A DNA stretch of 64,000 nucleotides from Leptodactylus fallax (GCA_947044405.1 CAMRHE010000018.1:5146001-5210000); one strand, 5' to 3'. Counted from the stretch's first letter, positions 49,642 through 61,849 are shown. A program made the numbers and translations. The notes: a model not told the origin generated them from the letters alone.

Positions 49642-51277
49642 CAGTCATATGAAAAAGTTTGGGCACCCCTATTAATCTTAATCATTTTTACTTCTAAATA
49701 TTTGGGTGTTTACAACAGCCATTTCAATTTGATATATCTAATAACTAATGGACACAGTAATATTTCAGGATTGAAATGAGGTTTATTGTACTAACAGAAA
49801 ATGTGCAATATGCATTAAACCAAAATTTGACCGGTGCAAAAGTATGGGCACCTCAACAGAAAAGTGACATTAATATTTAGTAGATCCTCCTTTTGCAAAA
49901 ATAACAGCCTCTAGTCGCTTCCTGTAGCTTTTAATCAGTTCCTGGATCCTGGATGAAGGTATTTTTGACCATTCCTCTTTACAAAACAATTCCAGTTCAG
50001 TTAAGTTTGATGGTCGCCGAGCATGGACAGCCCGCTTCAAATTATCCCACAGATGTTCAATGATATTCAGGTCTGGGGACTGGGATGGCCATTCCAGAAC
50101 ATTGTAATTGTTCCTCTGCATGAATGCCTGAGTAGATTTGGATCATTGTCTTGCTGAAATATCCATCCCCGGCGTAACTTCAAATTCGTCACTGATTCTT
50201 GTACATTATTCTCAAGAATCTGCTGATACTGAGTTGAATCCATGCGACCCTCAACTTTAACAAGATTCCCGGTGCCGGCATTGGCCACACAGCCCCAAAG
50301 CATGATGGAACCTCCACCAAATTTTACAGTGGGTAGCAAGTGTTTTTCTTGGAATGCTGTGTTTTTTTGACGCCATGCATAACGCCTTTTTGTATGACCA
50401 AACAACTCAATCTTTGTTTCAACAGTCCACAGGACCTTCTTATAAAATGAAGCTGGCTTGTCCAAATGTGCTTTTGCATACCTCAGGCGACTCTGTTTGT
50501 GGCGTGCTTTCAGAAACGGCTTCTTTCGCATCACTCTCCCATACAGCTTCTCCTTGTGCAAAGTGTGCTGTATTGTTGACCGATGCACAGTGACACCATC
50601 TGCAGCAAGATGATGCTGCAGCTCTTTGGAGGTGGTCTGTGGATTGTCCTTGACTGTTCTCACCATTCTTCTTCTCTGCCTTTCTGATATTTTTCTTGGC
50701 CTGCCACTTCTGGGCTTAACAAGAACTGTCCCTGTGGTCTTCCATGTCCTTACTATGTTCCTCACAGTGGAAACTGACAGGTTAAATCTCTGAGACAACT
50801 TTTTGTATCCTTCCCCTGAACAACTATGTTGAACAATCTTTGTTTTCAGATCATTTGAGAGTTGTTTTGAGGAGCCCATGATGCCACTCTTCAGAGGAGA
50901 TTCAAATAGGAGAGCAACTTGCAATTGGCCACCTTAAATACCTTTTCTCATGATTGGATACACCTGGCTATGAAGTTCAAAGCTCAGTGAGGTTACAAAA
51001 CCAATTTTGTGCTTCAGTAAGTCAGTAAAAAGTAGTTAGGAGTATTCAAATCAATAAAATGATAAGGGTACCCAAATTTTTGCACCGGTCAAATTTTGGT
51101 TTAATGCATAGTGCACATTTTCTGTTAGTACAATAAACCTCATTTCAATCCTGAAATATTACTGTGTCCATCAGTTATTAGATATATCAAATTGAAATGG
51201 CTGTTGCAAACACCCAAATATTTAGAACTAAAAATGATTAAGATTAATAGGGGTGCCCAAACTTTTTCATATGACTG
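49642..51277 (-). mobile_element. Tc1-like transposon, second family (1636 bp)
   Basis: TA lies at 49640-49641 and 51278-51279. Inverted repeats of about 211 bp (49642-49852 and 51067-51277) start CAGTCATATGAAAAAGTTTG. It seems to have landed in an older interspersed repeat, whose remainder continues at 51280. Confidence 0.94.
49870..50879 (-). pseudogene. Tc1-like transposase, second family, inactivated
   Basis: The natural start is the ATG at 50879 (MGSSKQLSND), 15 codons inside the longest frame. The helix-turn-helix parts and an AT-hook-like RSGRPRK are intact, and the Gly box KFGGGSIMLWGC is present. Two lesions are seen. The first catalytic Asp is replaced: WTVETK instead of WSDETK (Val codon at 50421-50423). 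A small deletion just after DNDP (about 50120-50145) shifts the frame, and the C-terminal third (EWPSQSPDLNIIEHLWD to GGSTKY, 50121-49870) lies in another frame, with the catalytic Glu still encoded. Either change alone should abolish transposition. Confidence 0.92.
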
Positions 51278-51279
51278 TA

Positions 51280-52220
51280 TATACCATCCACATATTCCAC
51301 AGCAGTTTACATATCAAAGGGTACTTGAATAAACAATATTAGACATTAAAATGTAAAAAAAGAATTAGCATATCAAACAATACCAGTGAGGGCCCTGCTT
51401 GTAAGAGTTTATAACCTGTGAGGAGACAGGGGTGATACAAGAGGTGCAGCCATCTTTTAAGTTTATAAATTCATATAAATTAAGCTGTATGAGCCCATCT
51501 CCAGCTGATATCCGTGACTGTACAACTACTAAGACCATGGGGTACAGGACTTTTGGATAGAGCAGATGGGTTCTTAGAAATATAGTAGAAAGGATAGCTT
51601 AGGGTAAGAAATGTTAGCTTATTGTGATTAGGTACTGTTAAAAGCCTGCCTAAAGGGTTGTGTTTTTAGGGCACATACGTAGCCACGAAATTAAAGGGGT
51701 TGTCCAGGGACTAATTTAACTTATTTCCTCCAAGCATTTGTTCAAGCTGGACCTGGGGGTTATGGGCTGGTTCCAACCCCACATCATGGGACTGCAACCA
51801 GCCACCATCCCCTGAGGTTGGCCTGGCCCTCTCCTTCCTCCTTCCTCTCAAAGCCAGTCCTGATTGAAAAGCTAACTACCTGTAAAAATAAAAAAATAAA
51901 AAAGGAGAGGAGGGGAGGGAGGGACAAAGCATCTCATGGGATCGAAGCTGGTTCCGATCATGTGTCCCAGGGCTCAGAATCCGCACAAAACTCCCAGGTC
52001 CAGCTTGAAAAAATGCCTGGGGGAAGTAAGTTAAATTAAAATTCCTGGACTGGCAGATCTTAGAGGACAGGTAGGGTGGTCGACCGAGACGAAGGAGGAG
52101 AAATAGGGAGGTATAGCACTGTGGAGGGATTTGTGGATGAGTGTAATAAGTCTAATTTGTACTCTGTGGTGGATAGGCAACAAGTGCAGCAACTGGAACA
52201 AGGTAGATGCATAAAAATTT
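51280..52220. repeat. Interspersed repeat split by a TTAA MITE
   Basis: CACATATTCCACAGCAGTTT, GTGAGGGCCCTGCTTGTAAG and ACCTGTGAGGAGACAGGGG follow the order of a common SINE/LINE-3'-end type repeat related to 9440 and 35873. It is interrupted by the MITE at 51691-52050 and seems to resume with AGGACAGGTAGGGTGG, up to about 52220. Confidence 0.5.
51691..52050. mobile_element. TTAA-type palindromic MITE, family G
   Basis: The left end is TTAAAGGGGTTGTCCAGG. The arms TTCAAGCTGGACCTGGG and TCCAGCTTGAAAAAATGCC are inverted copies. The right end near 52050 (TTCCTGGAC) is diverged. An A-rich, then GGGAGG-rich, stretch occupies the loop. Confidence 0.65.
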
Positions 52221-53516
52221 GGGGGTAATATTACACCTCTAACCAGTATCTTCTCAAAGATATCAACTTCTTACCAAGCGGTACACCAATTATGACCAAC
52301 CATGGAGAATGCACCTCCTATTGACATAAATAAAACCCTTTGTAGCAGTATCTGAATCAAACACAAAGGAAGTGGCCTTCAGACATTGTTATCAGTAATA
52401 GCCATAGAGGACTAAGAACAATGCATTATGCTGTAGAAAAACAGCACTGATATCTAATTAAGTGCATAGGAGAAAAACAATATTTCACTAGCAGCTACAA
52501 TAAAATTAAGGTTAACACATAGTATAGTATAATATACTCTCCAACTCCCCTAAAAAAACTGAGATCTATCCTTCTGTTTGCAAGGACTAGCAAGTGATAT
52601 TCACCTATCTGTGTCAAGTGATATTCAGCTGTCTGTGACAAGTGATATTCAGATGCCTGTTTTTTTTCGTTTTTTTTTTTTTATGTAGAGCCTGTGTGTG
52701 CTCTAGGGACAGCTGATAAAGTGATATAGGTGAAATAACACGATTTTCTAGACCATTTTTGGTGCTGATGCTGATAACAGCAGGATATATCTCAACTTCT
52801 TTTTATTACCTTTGAGTGGTGGTATTGATAGATTGTGTGGGTGGTGATAGGGATGGGCTATATAAAACTTGGTACATTGCTATACTACATTTTTAATTTT
52901 GAACAAGGTATGTCTATTATGGCAACCCAAACAGACATCCTTTGTATTGATTTAAAGGGTGAGGTGAGATTTGTCCTCCATATATGATTTCTGATGCATG
53001 ATCACTGGAAAAATACTGCAAAAACATAGCTGCTTTCTTCTGAAAACAGAATCCTATCCACAGGTTGTGTGTGATATTGCAGCTTGGCCCCATTCACTTT
53101 AATGAGGTTGCAATACCAGACACAATTCCTGGACAGGGGTGGCAGAGTTTCTGGCAGAAAACAGCAATATTTCGCTAGCTATGTACAATCCCTTTAAATT
53201 AAACATATGCATAGTAAACCAACACACTATAGCTAATCAGATTAAAGAAAATTCATTGTCAACAGCACTGACTGCAGAATTTTCTCCAAAACACTGCAGC
53301 GTTTCAGAGTAAAACTTAGTTCTCTGTCATCAGTGACCCTTTCGACAATTCATGCTGCCCCCAGTATAGGCTTCAGAGGAAATGAACACATTCTGGGCTC
53401 CCCCTACAAATTACAAAAACATTTCTAGGGGCTGGTATATCCTGCTTAATTTCATGGGTCTGTCTTAAAATAAAGGATTGTCCAGAGCGACCAAGACCTT
53501 TCATTTTAGTTATGGA
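52221..53516. other. Unassigned intron
   Basis: A short tandem echo of AAGTGATATTCAGCTGTCTG (about 52590-52660, three partial copies) is the only local structure noticed. Confidence 0.45.
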
Positions 53517-53523
53517 TTAAATG

Positions 53524-53547
53524 TATTATTATTATTATTGTTGTTGC

Positions 53548-53590
<43 letters not shown>
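53524..53590. repeat. Compound microsatellite (ATT)n and (ATC)n
   Basis: ATT repeats (53524-53540) are followed by about 13.7 uninterrupted ATC units (53550-53590), a good candidate for a length-variable marker 400 bp from NR3C2 exon 3. Confidence 0.95.
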
Positions 53591-53971
53591 CAAATGGAAA
53601 ACTATCTTCTTCATTTACATCTAAAGTCACTGCCATGTCATTGAAGATAGCTGACAGTTCCTTCTGGTAACTAATGCTTTATTTAAGTGGTCTAAACAAA
53701 CATATTGTTCGTTACTCAGATGGCTCACATATTAAGAGAAGTAAGCATGCAAACCTCTACAAATCTACTGATGCAAGGAAAAAGCAGAATGTGCAGGAGT
53801 GAATGCAGACAATGGTCATCACAGAACAATGCATCTCATACATATACAATGGACAATGTTACCAATTTAAAAGTGGCACAATGGACAACACTGTAGACAG
53901 GCTGGCACATAAATGTTCTGAAATCACAAAAAACAACTAAACACTGAGTATATAATAAAAAATAATCACCC

Positions 53972-53985
53972 ACTTGAACATTTAC
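53972..53985 (-). promoter_or_regulatory. NR3C2: Tandem splice donors at the end of NR3C2 exon 3 (MR+4-type site)
   Basis: After the normal donor (GT at 53985-53984), the intron reads GTAAATGTTCAA and then a second donor-like GTGGGT whose GT is at 53973-53972, exactly 12 nt on. Use of the second GT keeps the frame and adds four residues, K-C-S-R, between the fingers (E-G-K-C-S-R-Q-H). Rat and human NR3C2 are known to make an MR+4 isoform with K-C-S-W at this same point. Actual use here is inferred. Confidence 0.6.
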
Positions 53986-54125
53986 CTTCCACTGCTCTTT
54001 TAAAGAAGACTTTGCAGCTTCCACAGGTGACTACTCCATAATGGCATCCAGATGCCTCGTCCCCACAAACCAAACAAACTTTGGAAGGTCTAGAAGACCC
54101 AGTTGACATGGTCCGTAGTGCAGAA
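53986..54125 (-). CDS. NR3C2: Mineralocorticoid receptor, exon 3 (first DNA-binding zinc finger)
   Basis: This internal coding exon encodes the first zinc finger of a steroid nuclear receptor, the module that reads hormone response elements in the nucleus. On the minus strand a pyrimidine-rich tract and AG (54127-54126) precede it and GTAAAT (from 53985) follows. It has 1 nt, 46 full codons, then 1 nt. The protein runs from [15 protein letters not shown] into [19 protein letters not shown] and ends [11 protein letters not shown]. Four zinc-binding cysteines are present (CLVC and CGSC), and the P-box GSCKV is that of the GR/MR/PR/AR group. The 140-bp length matches mammalian NR3C2 exon 3 as I recall it; GR exon 3 is 167 bp. 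It joins in phase to the exon at 14132-14248. The lysine before CLVC is followed by V, where human MR has I. No stop or frameshift is present. Assignment to MR rather than GR rests mainly on the next exon. Confidence 0.96.
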
Positions 54126-54367
54126 CTAGGAAAGAATAAAAGAGAATCAGTGATAATTCTACATACTCACTAGTCAGTAACAACAGATAAACATTTTTCA
54201 CATAGGTTAGAAGGATGATTCAACCACCAAACCAGGTACTGTGTCTTTCTATGGGCACATTCACACATTTCACAGAAATTGACGAGACTGAAAAATCAGT
54301 TCCATGCACCTAAAAGCAGCATATGCATGGATTTCTGCAAGCCCTGTTCAGATGAATAGAACAGTCA

Positions 54368-54570
54368 CTGAGGCTACAGCCCCACGTTGCAGAAACGCAG
54401 CTTTTTTGTTGCAGATTTTGCTGCGGTTTTTGAGCCAAAGCCAGGAGTGGATTTAGCAGTAGGTAGAAGTATAAGAGCTTCCTATATATTTCCCATCCCT
54501 TTTGTAGCCATTCTTGGCTTTGGCTTCCGCAATGTTCTATGCACTAGGATGTGCAGTAAAGCTACTAGTT
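54368..54570. repeat. Fragment of the GCAATGTGGGGC-family MITE
   Basis: GCTACAGCCCCACGTTGCAG ... GAGCCAAAGCCAGGAGTGGA matches 21719-21851. A second terminus was not found. Confidence 0.5.
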
Positions 54571-56068
54571 GTGCTATTATACTGCTATGCAGTGTCTTAG
54601 GGCTGGGGATGAGTCAGGCCAAACCCTGTAATTGCAGACAGAATCTTTGGGGGGCGCACAGTTCATTACATAGTAAATAAAGAATGATTCCATAGAGCTA
54701 TTGTTTACACATCATCTAATGTGTTTATGACAGTTTTAAGCCTTTTCATTTATGGAGACATTTATACTGGGATTCTATACTGTGTTATTAGTTCATTAGC
54801 ATATATAGAAGAAGGCATTGGAATAAAGTCAAGGTCACAAATGTATCAACTATTTCTTGCAAAAACAAATGCTCACAGCTAACAAAATGGTTTTCATGTT
54901 GCCCTTTATGTACTAAAAGAAAATGAAATTATTATTTTGTAACAGCATTAAATCTCTGCACTTTAACTTGAAATTCAGTCAGTCTGTTCAAGAAAGCTGT
55001 TTCTTGCACAACATGTATACACAGATGGCTGTAAATGAAATTCTCTTGCATCAAGTCTGCAGCATGCTGTCAGATAAATTCCCAATCACTTCACTTGACC
55101 ATAACTGCCGACATAATGAGATGAACAGAACACAAGACTATCTACATCACTCCCACAGAACGCATGGGTGATGGACTCTTTTGAACTTTTTTTAACTGAT
55201 GACTTTTAATTTAGTTTGAGACCTTGTGCACAGTGCCATATTATAGATCAGAGTTGCATGGTTCCATAATACACCAGCAACAGCCTCATGTGGGTCCATA
55301 TTGTACCTCCATGTCCCCCCAACTATTGCACTGAAGTACACAGATGGATATTTATTGTATTATACTTTCATACTGAATCTTTGAGAAATAAAATTGACAT
55401 GTTCCTTGACATGCCCTAAAATAGAAGACCAAAATGTTGACACTTTGGACCTCTTTGAGGCGCTAAAGAAGAAAATGTTTCTTTGGCTTTCTAATATATG
55501 ATTAAGCATTTGACCCCTGGATGCCAGCCATAACAATACTAACAAAATACTAATGGAAACACAATATAACACAAAAATGTTTATAGATCCTAATCTAAAA
55601 CAGCACAAACTCTTAACCAGAGATACAAACACCACAATATACTTCCATTTCTACGGGACACCGTACACCACTCAACCTACCTCTCCTTTATTTATTGTAT
55701 ACCAATTAGTTCTATTATTATTCCCCTGGAAGCCATGCAATGCTAGATTTCCACCTTAAATGTATAGTAGTTTAAACATTTTAATTTAACATCAGCATAT
55801 ATATTAATATTTGTTGCATATCAGGATCCCTACCCCAAAGCCTAATGAAGTGGACAAACACAAAAAAAAAAAAATTAAAAGAGTAAACAAGAATAGCGAC
55901 TTCTTTGAGAAGTCTTTAAAAAACTACCAGTCAGCCTAAGTATCTTAAAAGTATTAGACACGCTACTAGTCCACAATACTACTGTGTGAACATGGCCCAA
56001 GTCTCATAAAATTAAAACTGGACAAGACTATGTCCCTTAAACAAAACTGATCCTAGCAAGAGTAAAGC
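54571..56068. other. Unassigned intron
   Basis: No element or coding sequence recognised. A short A-run lies at 55861-55874. Confidence 0.45.
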
Positions 56069-56091
56069 TAAGGTCCCACGCAGCAAATTAC

Positions 56092-56123
<32 letters not shown>

Positions 56124-56358
56124 CGCTGCGGAAATGCATCATCTTTTTTTCCCGCAGCGTTTTTCACAGAAAGTCTGCCTCTATTATATCTATACAGAAA
56201 ACACCAGCATTTCCGTAGGTATAATTGACATGCTACATTTTTGAAATCACAGCATTTCCGCTGTGGATTTTTTTCTGCAAATTGTGGATGGGATTAGTCA
56301 GAATCCCATCCACTTTGCAAGTAATGTAATGTTTTCGCAATGTGTGGCTCCGTCCTAA
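56069..56358. mobile_element. Palindromic MITE, GCAATGTGGGGC family
   Basis: The ends TAAGGTCCCACGCAGC and, inverted, TTAGGACGGAGCCACACATTGC are related. It contains a 29-bp A-run (56095-56123) next to AACGCTGCGGAAATGC. Confidence 0.6.
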
Positions 56359-56407
56359 AACATATTTACTTTGCATCTGATTCAGGCCTATAGAAACGAC
56401 CAAAATA

Positions 56408-57974
56408 CAATGGGTATGGAAAGTATTCAGACCCCTTTAAATTTTTCACTCTTTGTTTCATTGCAGCCATTTGCTAAAAGCAAAAAAGTACACTCAGCAC
56501 CCCATCTTGACAGAAAAAAAACAGAAATGTAGATATTTTGGCAAATTTATTAAAAAAGAAAAACTGAAATATCACATGGTCATACGTATTCAGACCCTTT
56601 GCTCAGTATTGAGTAGAAGCACCCTTTTGAGCTAGTACAGCCATGAGTGTTCTTGGGAATGATGCAACAAGTTTTTCACATCTGGAGCTGGGGATCCTCT
56701 GCCGTTCTTCCTTGCAGATTCTCTCCAGTTCCATCAGGTTGGATGGTGAATGTTGGTGGACAGCCATTTTCAGGTCTCTCCAGAGATGCTCAATTGAGTT
56801 GAGGTCAGGGCTCTGGCTGAGCCAGTCAAGAATGGTCACAAAGTTGTTTCAAAGCCACTCCTTTGTTATTTTAGCTGTGTGCTTAGGGTCATTGTCTTGT
56901 TGGAAGGTGAACCTTCGGCCCAGTCTGAGGTCCAGAGCACTCTGGAAGAGGTTTTCTTCCAGGATATCTCTGTACTTGGCCGCATTCATCTTTCCTTCAA
57001 ATGCAACCAGTCGTCCTGTCCCTGCAGCTGAAAAACACCCCCATAGCATGATGCTGCCACCACCATGTTTCACTTCTGGGATTGTATTGGGCAGGTGATG
57101 AGCAGTGCCTGGTTTTCTCCACACATACTGCTTAGAATTCACACCAAAAAGTTCAATCTTCGTCTCATCAGAACAGAGAATCTTATTTCTCATAGTCTGG
57201 GAGTCCTTCATGTGTTTTTTGGCAAACTCTATGCGGGCTTTCATATGTCTTTCTCTGAGGAGAGGCTTCCTTCTGGCCACTCTGCCATAAAGCCCCGACT
57301 GGTGGAGGGCTGCAGTGATAGTTGATTTTGTGGAACTTTCTCCCATCTCCCTACTGCATCTCTGGAGCTCAGCCACAGTGATCTTTGGGTTCTTCTTTAC
57401 CTCTCTCACCAAGGCTCTTCTCCCACAATTGCTCAGTTTGGCTGGACGGCCAGGTCTAGGAAGAGTTCTGGTTGTCCCAAACTTCTTCCATTTAAGGATT
57501 ATGGAGGCCACTGTGCTCTTAGCCACAATTCTGTCTCTGAGCTCCTCGGGCAGTTCCTTTGACCTCATGATTCTCATTTGCTCTGACATGCACTGTGAGC
57601 TGTGAGGTCTTATATAGACAGGTGTGTGCCTTTCCTAATCAAGTCCAATCAGTTTAATTAAACACAGCTGGACTCCAATGAAGGAGTAGAACCATCTCAA
57701 GGAGGATCAGAAGGAAATGGACAGCATGTGAGTTCAATATGAGTGTCACAGCAAAGGGTCTAAATACTTATGACCATGTGATATTTCAGTTTTTCTTTTT
57801 TAATAAATTTGCAAAAATATCTACAGTACTATTTCAGTTTTTTTTTCTGTCAAGATGGGGTGCGGAGTGTACATTAATGAGAAATAAAATGAACTTTTTT
57901 GCTTTTAGCAAATGGCTGCAATGAAACAAAGAGTGAAAAATTTAAAAGGGTCTGAATACTTTCCGTACCCACTG
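56408..57974 (-). mobile_element. Tc1-like transposon, third family (1567 bp)
   Basis: TA lies at 56406-56407 and 57975-57976. Inverted repeats of about 200 bp start CAATGGGTATGGAAAGTATT at the left and, inverted, CAGTGGGTACGGAAAGTATT at the right. Confidence 0.94.
56603..57589 (-). pseudogene. Tc1-like transposase, third family, one in-frame stop
   Basis: The frame starts MSEQMRIMRSKELPEELRD and keeps one reading frame to the end (GASTQY, 56603). Two defects are visible. A TGA codon at 56849-56851, just after KITKEWL, ends the protein before the catalytic Glu. About 17 residues are missing in frame from the first helix-turn-helix (RIVAK runs straight into STVASIILKWKKF, near 57520). The catalytic triad codons are otherwise present: CSDETK, QQDNDPKH and, after the stop, SIEHLW. 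The AT-hook-like PGRPAK and the Gly box KHGGGSIMLWGCF are intact. The family is frequent in fish and frogs. Confidence 0.92.
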
Positions 57975-57976
57975 TA

Positions 57977-58691
57977 TATCAATGGAACAATCATGATCTA
58001 CTTTTTAGTTTTACAAAGTGAAAATAAATATATATATAAAAAATACCAAAAAATATCATTGCTAGCCTGGCATAAGAGAAAACAATCTATAGGAGATAAC
58101 AACAAAGTGTACACGAGAAAAATGATATACAAATCTTTCTAATAAAGTTAGAGCCACTCGGATGTTATATATAGCTTCTTTAGGAACTAGAGACCCCAGG
58201 TATTGGGCCATTGAAGTAAAACTTTAATTGCACCGTGAACATTAAGTAAAACAAAGTAACTGGTTACAAGCAGTTTCCAAGACTTGGATGATTAAACAAA
58301 CACAATTTAGCTGTGTTTATGAGGTCTCCTCAGACCTATCTATTGTCTCAATGACTACAGATCTCATACTTTGAGGGATCATCAAAGTCAGTGTGGGCCC
58401 TTTAGGTGCACCAGTAAACCTATACAGAGGTTTATGGCATATGTGAATACAACAGAAATTTCTTGTTAGTACGACTTCTACAAATGTTACTGAGAATAGT
58501 GTGAGAGCACCTTCACCTGAAGGACGCTCAAACTTACTCCATAAACCAAGTAAATTTTTATTTTCTAATAAAATATGCTATAAAAAATGTCCAGATAGCA
58601 TTGTACAATATTAGAAAAAATAAAATTACAGAGTTTAATAGTTAAACAGCTAATTCTTTTTGAGATGATCCGCAAAAATTGTACTTAAGGC
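57977..58691. other. Unassigned intron
   Basis: AT-rich, with no recognised repeat termini or exon. Confidence 0.45.
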
Positions 58692-58917
58692 TAAAAGGCC
58701 CCATGCAGCGAATCGCTGCAAGAAAACCCAAAAAAACTGCAGGTTTCTTCTGAGGACTTATTGCCCCTATTATACTTATACGGAAAATGCCAGCATTTTT
58801 GAAAACACAGCTTTTCAGCTGTGGATTTTTTCTGTGTGGGTGAGATTAGTCAGAATCGCATCCACTTTGCAGGTATTGTAAAATGCAGAATTTTCGCAAT
58901 GTGGAGTCCCGGCCCAA
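58692..58917. mobile_element. Short MITE, GCAATGTGGGGC family
   Basis: TAAAAGGCCCCATGCAGCG at the left and GCAATGTGGAGTCCCGGCC at the right are degenerate inverted ends. Confidence 0.5.
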
Positions 58918-59846
58918 ATGTGGTCTTTGAGTGGGTTGGTCTTCTCAAAGATGATGGCCAGTATACATAATATTAGATGGAACAGGGAATCTGGAGGTAG
59001 AGTGGAATTTGCCAAATAGGTGATCTTTTGGAGAGTGCACTGTATATGGAACTTGCTTGTGACAAAAATAGGGGAACAGCCACAAAATAAATAAATGCCT
59101 CAGTTTTTGTTAATATTTTGTGCCTTATGATAAAAAGTGGAGCAGCTGCCCATAGCAACCAGCTGGGTAAGAACCCAGGTGCTGGTTAATGGGCTGTAAC
59201 CAGATTGGTAGGCAACACAAACATTTTTCAATCAGAAACAAAATGACAGTCTCAACCTCTGAATGACCTAGAACACATGAACACTTGTCTCTATACAAAG
59301 GCCTCTTGTATCAATTCTATTGGAAAATCCAGCAATCTTGGCATTCACACTCCTATGTACTACAGTATCACCTGGCAGACAGCCAAGTCTGATGTTACTT
59401 GTCTTTTTATGCTATTTTGTTGTTACTAATCTGTTAAAAAACAAATGCTAGGGTCACGTTGGCACAGTGTTCACCTCCAGTATTATCGAAGTCTCACTGA
59501 AGACATGATATATATCGTCTTTTTCCTACTGAATATTACAGCTTGCTAAATCTAGGATACATCACCTCAGGGCATTGTGTCACCTTTGTATTGCATTGCA
59601 GTATTAAGAAGTTGTGTAAGAGACAATGCATAGTCTATGGGAACAACATAATCCAAAATTGGTGTACACTGAAGTTGCACCATATAAGAGAGAAGAGAGT
59701 GGTTACACAACTTTAAATGGGATTTCATACCTGATGCTAGTCTTTTTCTAAGGGAAGGACATTTGTAAAGAGGATTCTTATACTTCCCCTTTTTCTGAGC
59801 AAGTCAAAAGCTTAACTGTATGAGCAACAACCTAACAGAGGGCACA
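58918..59846. other. Unassigned intron
   Basis: No element recognised. Confidence 0.45.
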
Positions 59847-60189
59847 AAAGAAGACCTTTCACCACCTACACCAATTTCAACTCTTTGCATCCTTCAATAG
59901 ATGCTGCTCCACTGATTCTGGCACAGTTGGAATTTTTTTAAAATCCCCTATCATTCCTGAGCAATCATTGCTGTTAATTTCAGCACAATTTAGCTCTCTA
60001 CTGTCAGGTGCGCAGTCCCTGTCTTTCTGTGCCAGCCCGCCTGACAGTAGAGGACATAATTATTCTGAAACTAGCAGAATAGTAGGAACTAGAAAAAAAA
60101 ATTCCAATTGCTCCAAAATCAATGGAGCGGCACCTGTTGAAGGATGCAAAAAACTGGACTTGGTGGAGATGCTGAAAGTTCCCCTTTAA
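59847..60189. mobile_element. Palindromic MITE with TTAA right end
   Basis: The arms TTTGCATCCTTCAATAGATG and its inverted partner (CACCTGTTGAAGGATGCAAA) lie about 215 bp apart. The right end AGTTCCCCTTTAA gives TTAA at 60186-60189; the left end AAGACCTTTCACCACC is diverged. Confidence 0.65.
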
Positions 60190-61464
60190 GGCCGGGGCCC
60201 CACATTGCGTAAATGCCGCCATTTGTCCACAGCATTCGCGTCATTTTAGAGTATCTGCAAGGTGAATGGGATTCTAGCTAATGCTGGGAGTCAGACCCCA
60301 CAGATCTGATATTGACCTTTCCTAAAGATATGACCATCAATATCAAAGTTTTGGGATACCCCTTTAAATACATTCACTAGTGACTAAGGTCTACTGCATT
60401 AATACACTATATACAATTAACTGGGAACAAATAGTATCCTATAGATGTAAGACAAAAAAATTCTAAGAACAGATACTGTATGCTATTTAAGATGTGTGAG
60501 ATTTTTACTGGGAAAATTGACAAATTATTTCATTTACTTGGAATAAATTTGAGACAAGTGAAATATGTTTTGTACATTGCAGAGAAACTCATAAGACATC
60601 AATATACAAATTTCTTTTTCAAATAAACCAAAAACTTTTTGATGAATTAAAGCGATGTTATGCAGGAAGATCAAGTAAGAATAATTTCTTATTCTAAGAT
60701 GAGCATGGTTATGGTGCTAATACAAATTGTGTCTCTTTCCCGAAATCCTGACTTGTTCACAGAAACAAATCTGCTTTGATTTTTTTCCCTATCTCGTAAT
60801 AAATTTATAGATACTGAAGTTTAGTAAGAATGTAATAATACATTCTAACTGTTGCAGCTCTGCAGGGTAGGTCTGATGGGGAGAAACTCACATCAGCTGC
60901 CAATGTGCCCAGTCTTTGAGCACCCCACTCCTGAGCTATATCCTCCCACACTCCTCAGCAGGTACTAGATCGATCTATCACAATTCTCAGCATTGACAGG
61001 GTTCACCCACAACAAAGAGTGGTAGCATGTTATCACATCATAATATATCGCATAGATGGATTTTGAACAGGAAGAGAACAGCACCGAGTGACTAAGAAAT
61101 CTTCAGGTCGGTGTAGTTAAAATACAGCAGTGATGCTGGATAACTGGTTTAGCCACAGCTGGATATAACATCTGGTCGGTGTGCATTACCTGCTCTGTTA
61201 CTTACTCTGTTTCAGTAGATATTTCAAAGCCACAAAGAAAGAACAGCCTAGCAGTATGACAAACAACAAGCCATGACATGCATAGCCTACAAACTACCAG
61301 CACTTCATAAGTGAGTATAATTCAATTTTCTGTGTTTAAGTTTTTGTTTCTATTATTGGGTATTAAAAATAAAATTAACAAATCATTGTCTTTTATAGTA
61401 TTATACATTTCTAAAGAACTGAAGTGTCGGAGTTACCTTGGTCTTCCATAGAGCTAGCACACTG
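60190..61464. other. Unassigned intron, starting with a MITE fragment
   Basis: 60190-60255 (GGCCGGGGCCCCACATTGCG) is one end of the GCAATGTGGGGC family. The rest shows nothing recognisable. Confidence 0.45.
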
Positions 61465-61849
61465 TTAAAGAGGACCTTTCACCACTCCTTTCATGTCTAT
61501 TACAGTAAACAATTGTACTATTGTAATTGTAATATTTCTTTAAAGCTCTGTGTTATGACATCCCTCTGTTATTCCTCCCAGAAATGTATGAATAGATTGA
61601 GAAATGGGTGTTACCAGTAGCATCTGAATTGCAAACAGTCCAGTCAGGACTGACAGTGTCAGACCGAGTAGAGACACACCCTTTGACAAAAAGAATGGTA
61701 ACAACCTGCTGGCAACTTATTCATGAATTTCTAGGAGGAATAATAGAGGAATGGCAGAAAATATACTCCAAAATTGTTATTGTATGGGGAATACAAGTAC
61801 AGTATTTACTGAAACAGACATGTCCAGAGAGTTGACAAGTCCTGTTTAA
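61465..61849. mobile_element. TTAA-flanked palindromic MITE, family B copy 3
   Basis: TTAA lies at 61465-61468 and 61846-61849. The inner arms CTGTTATTCCTCCCAGAAAT and TTTCTAGGAGGAATAATAGA match 11795-12090. Confidence 0.78.
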
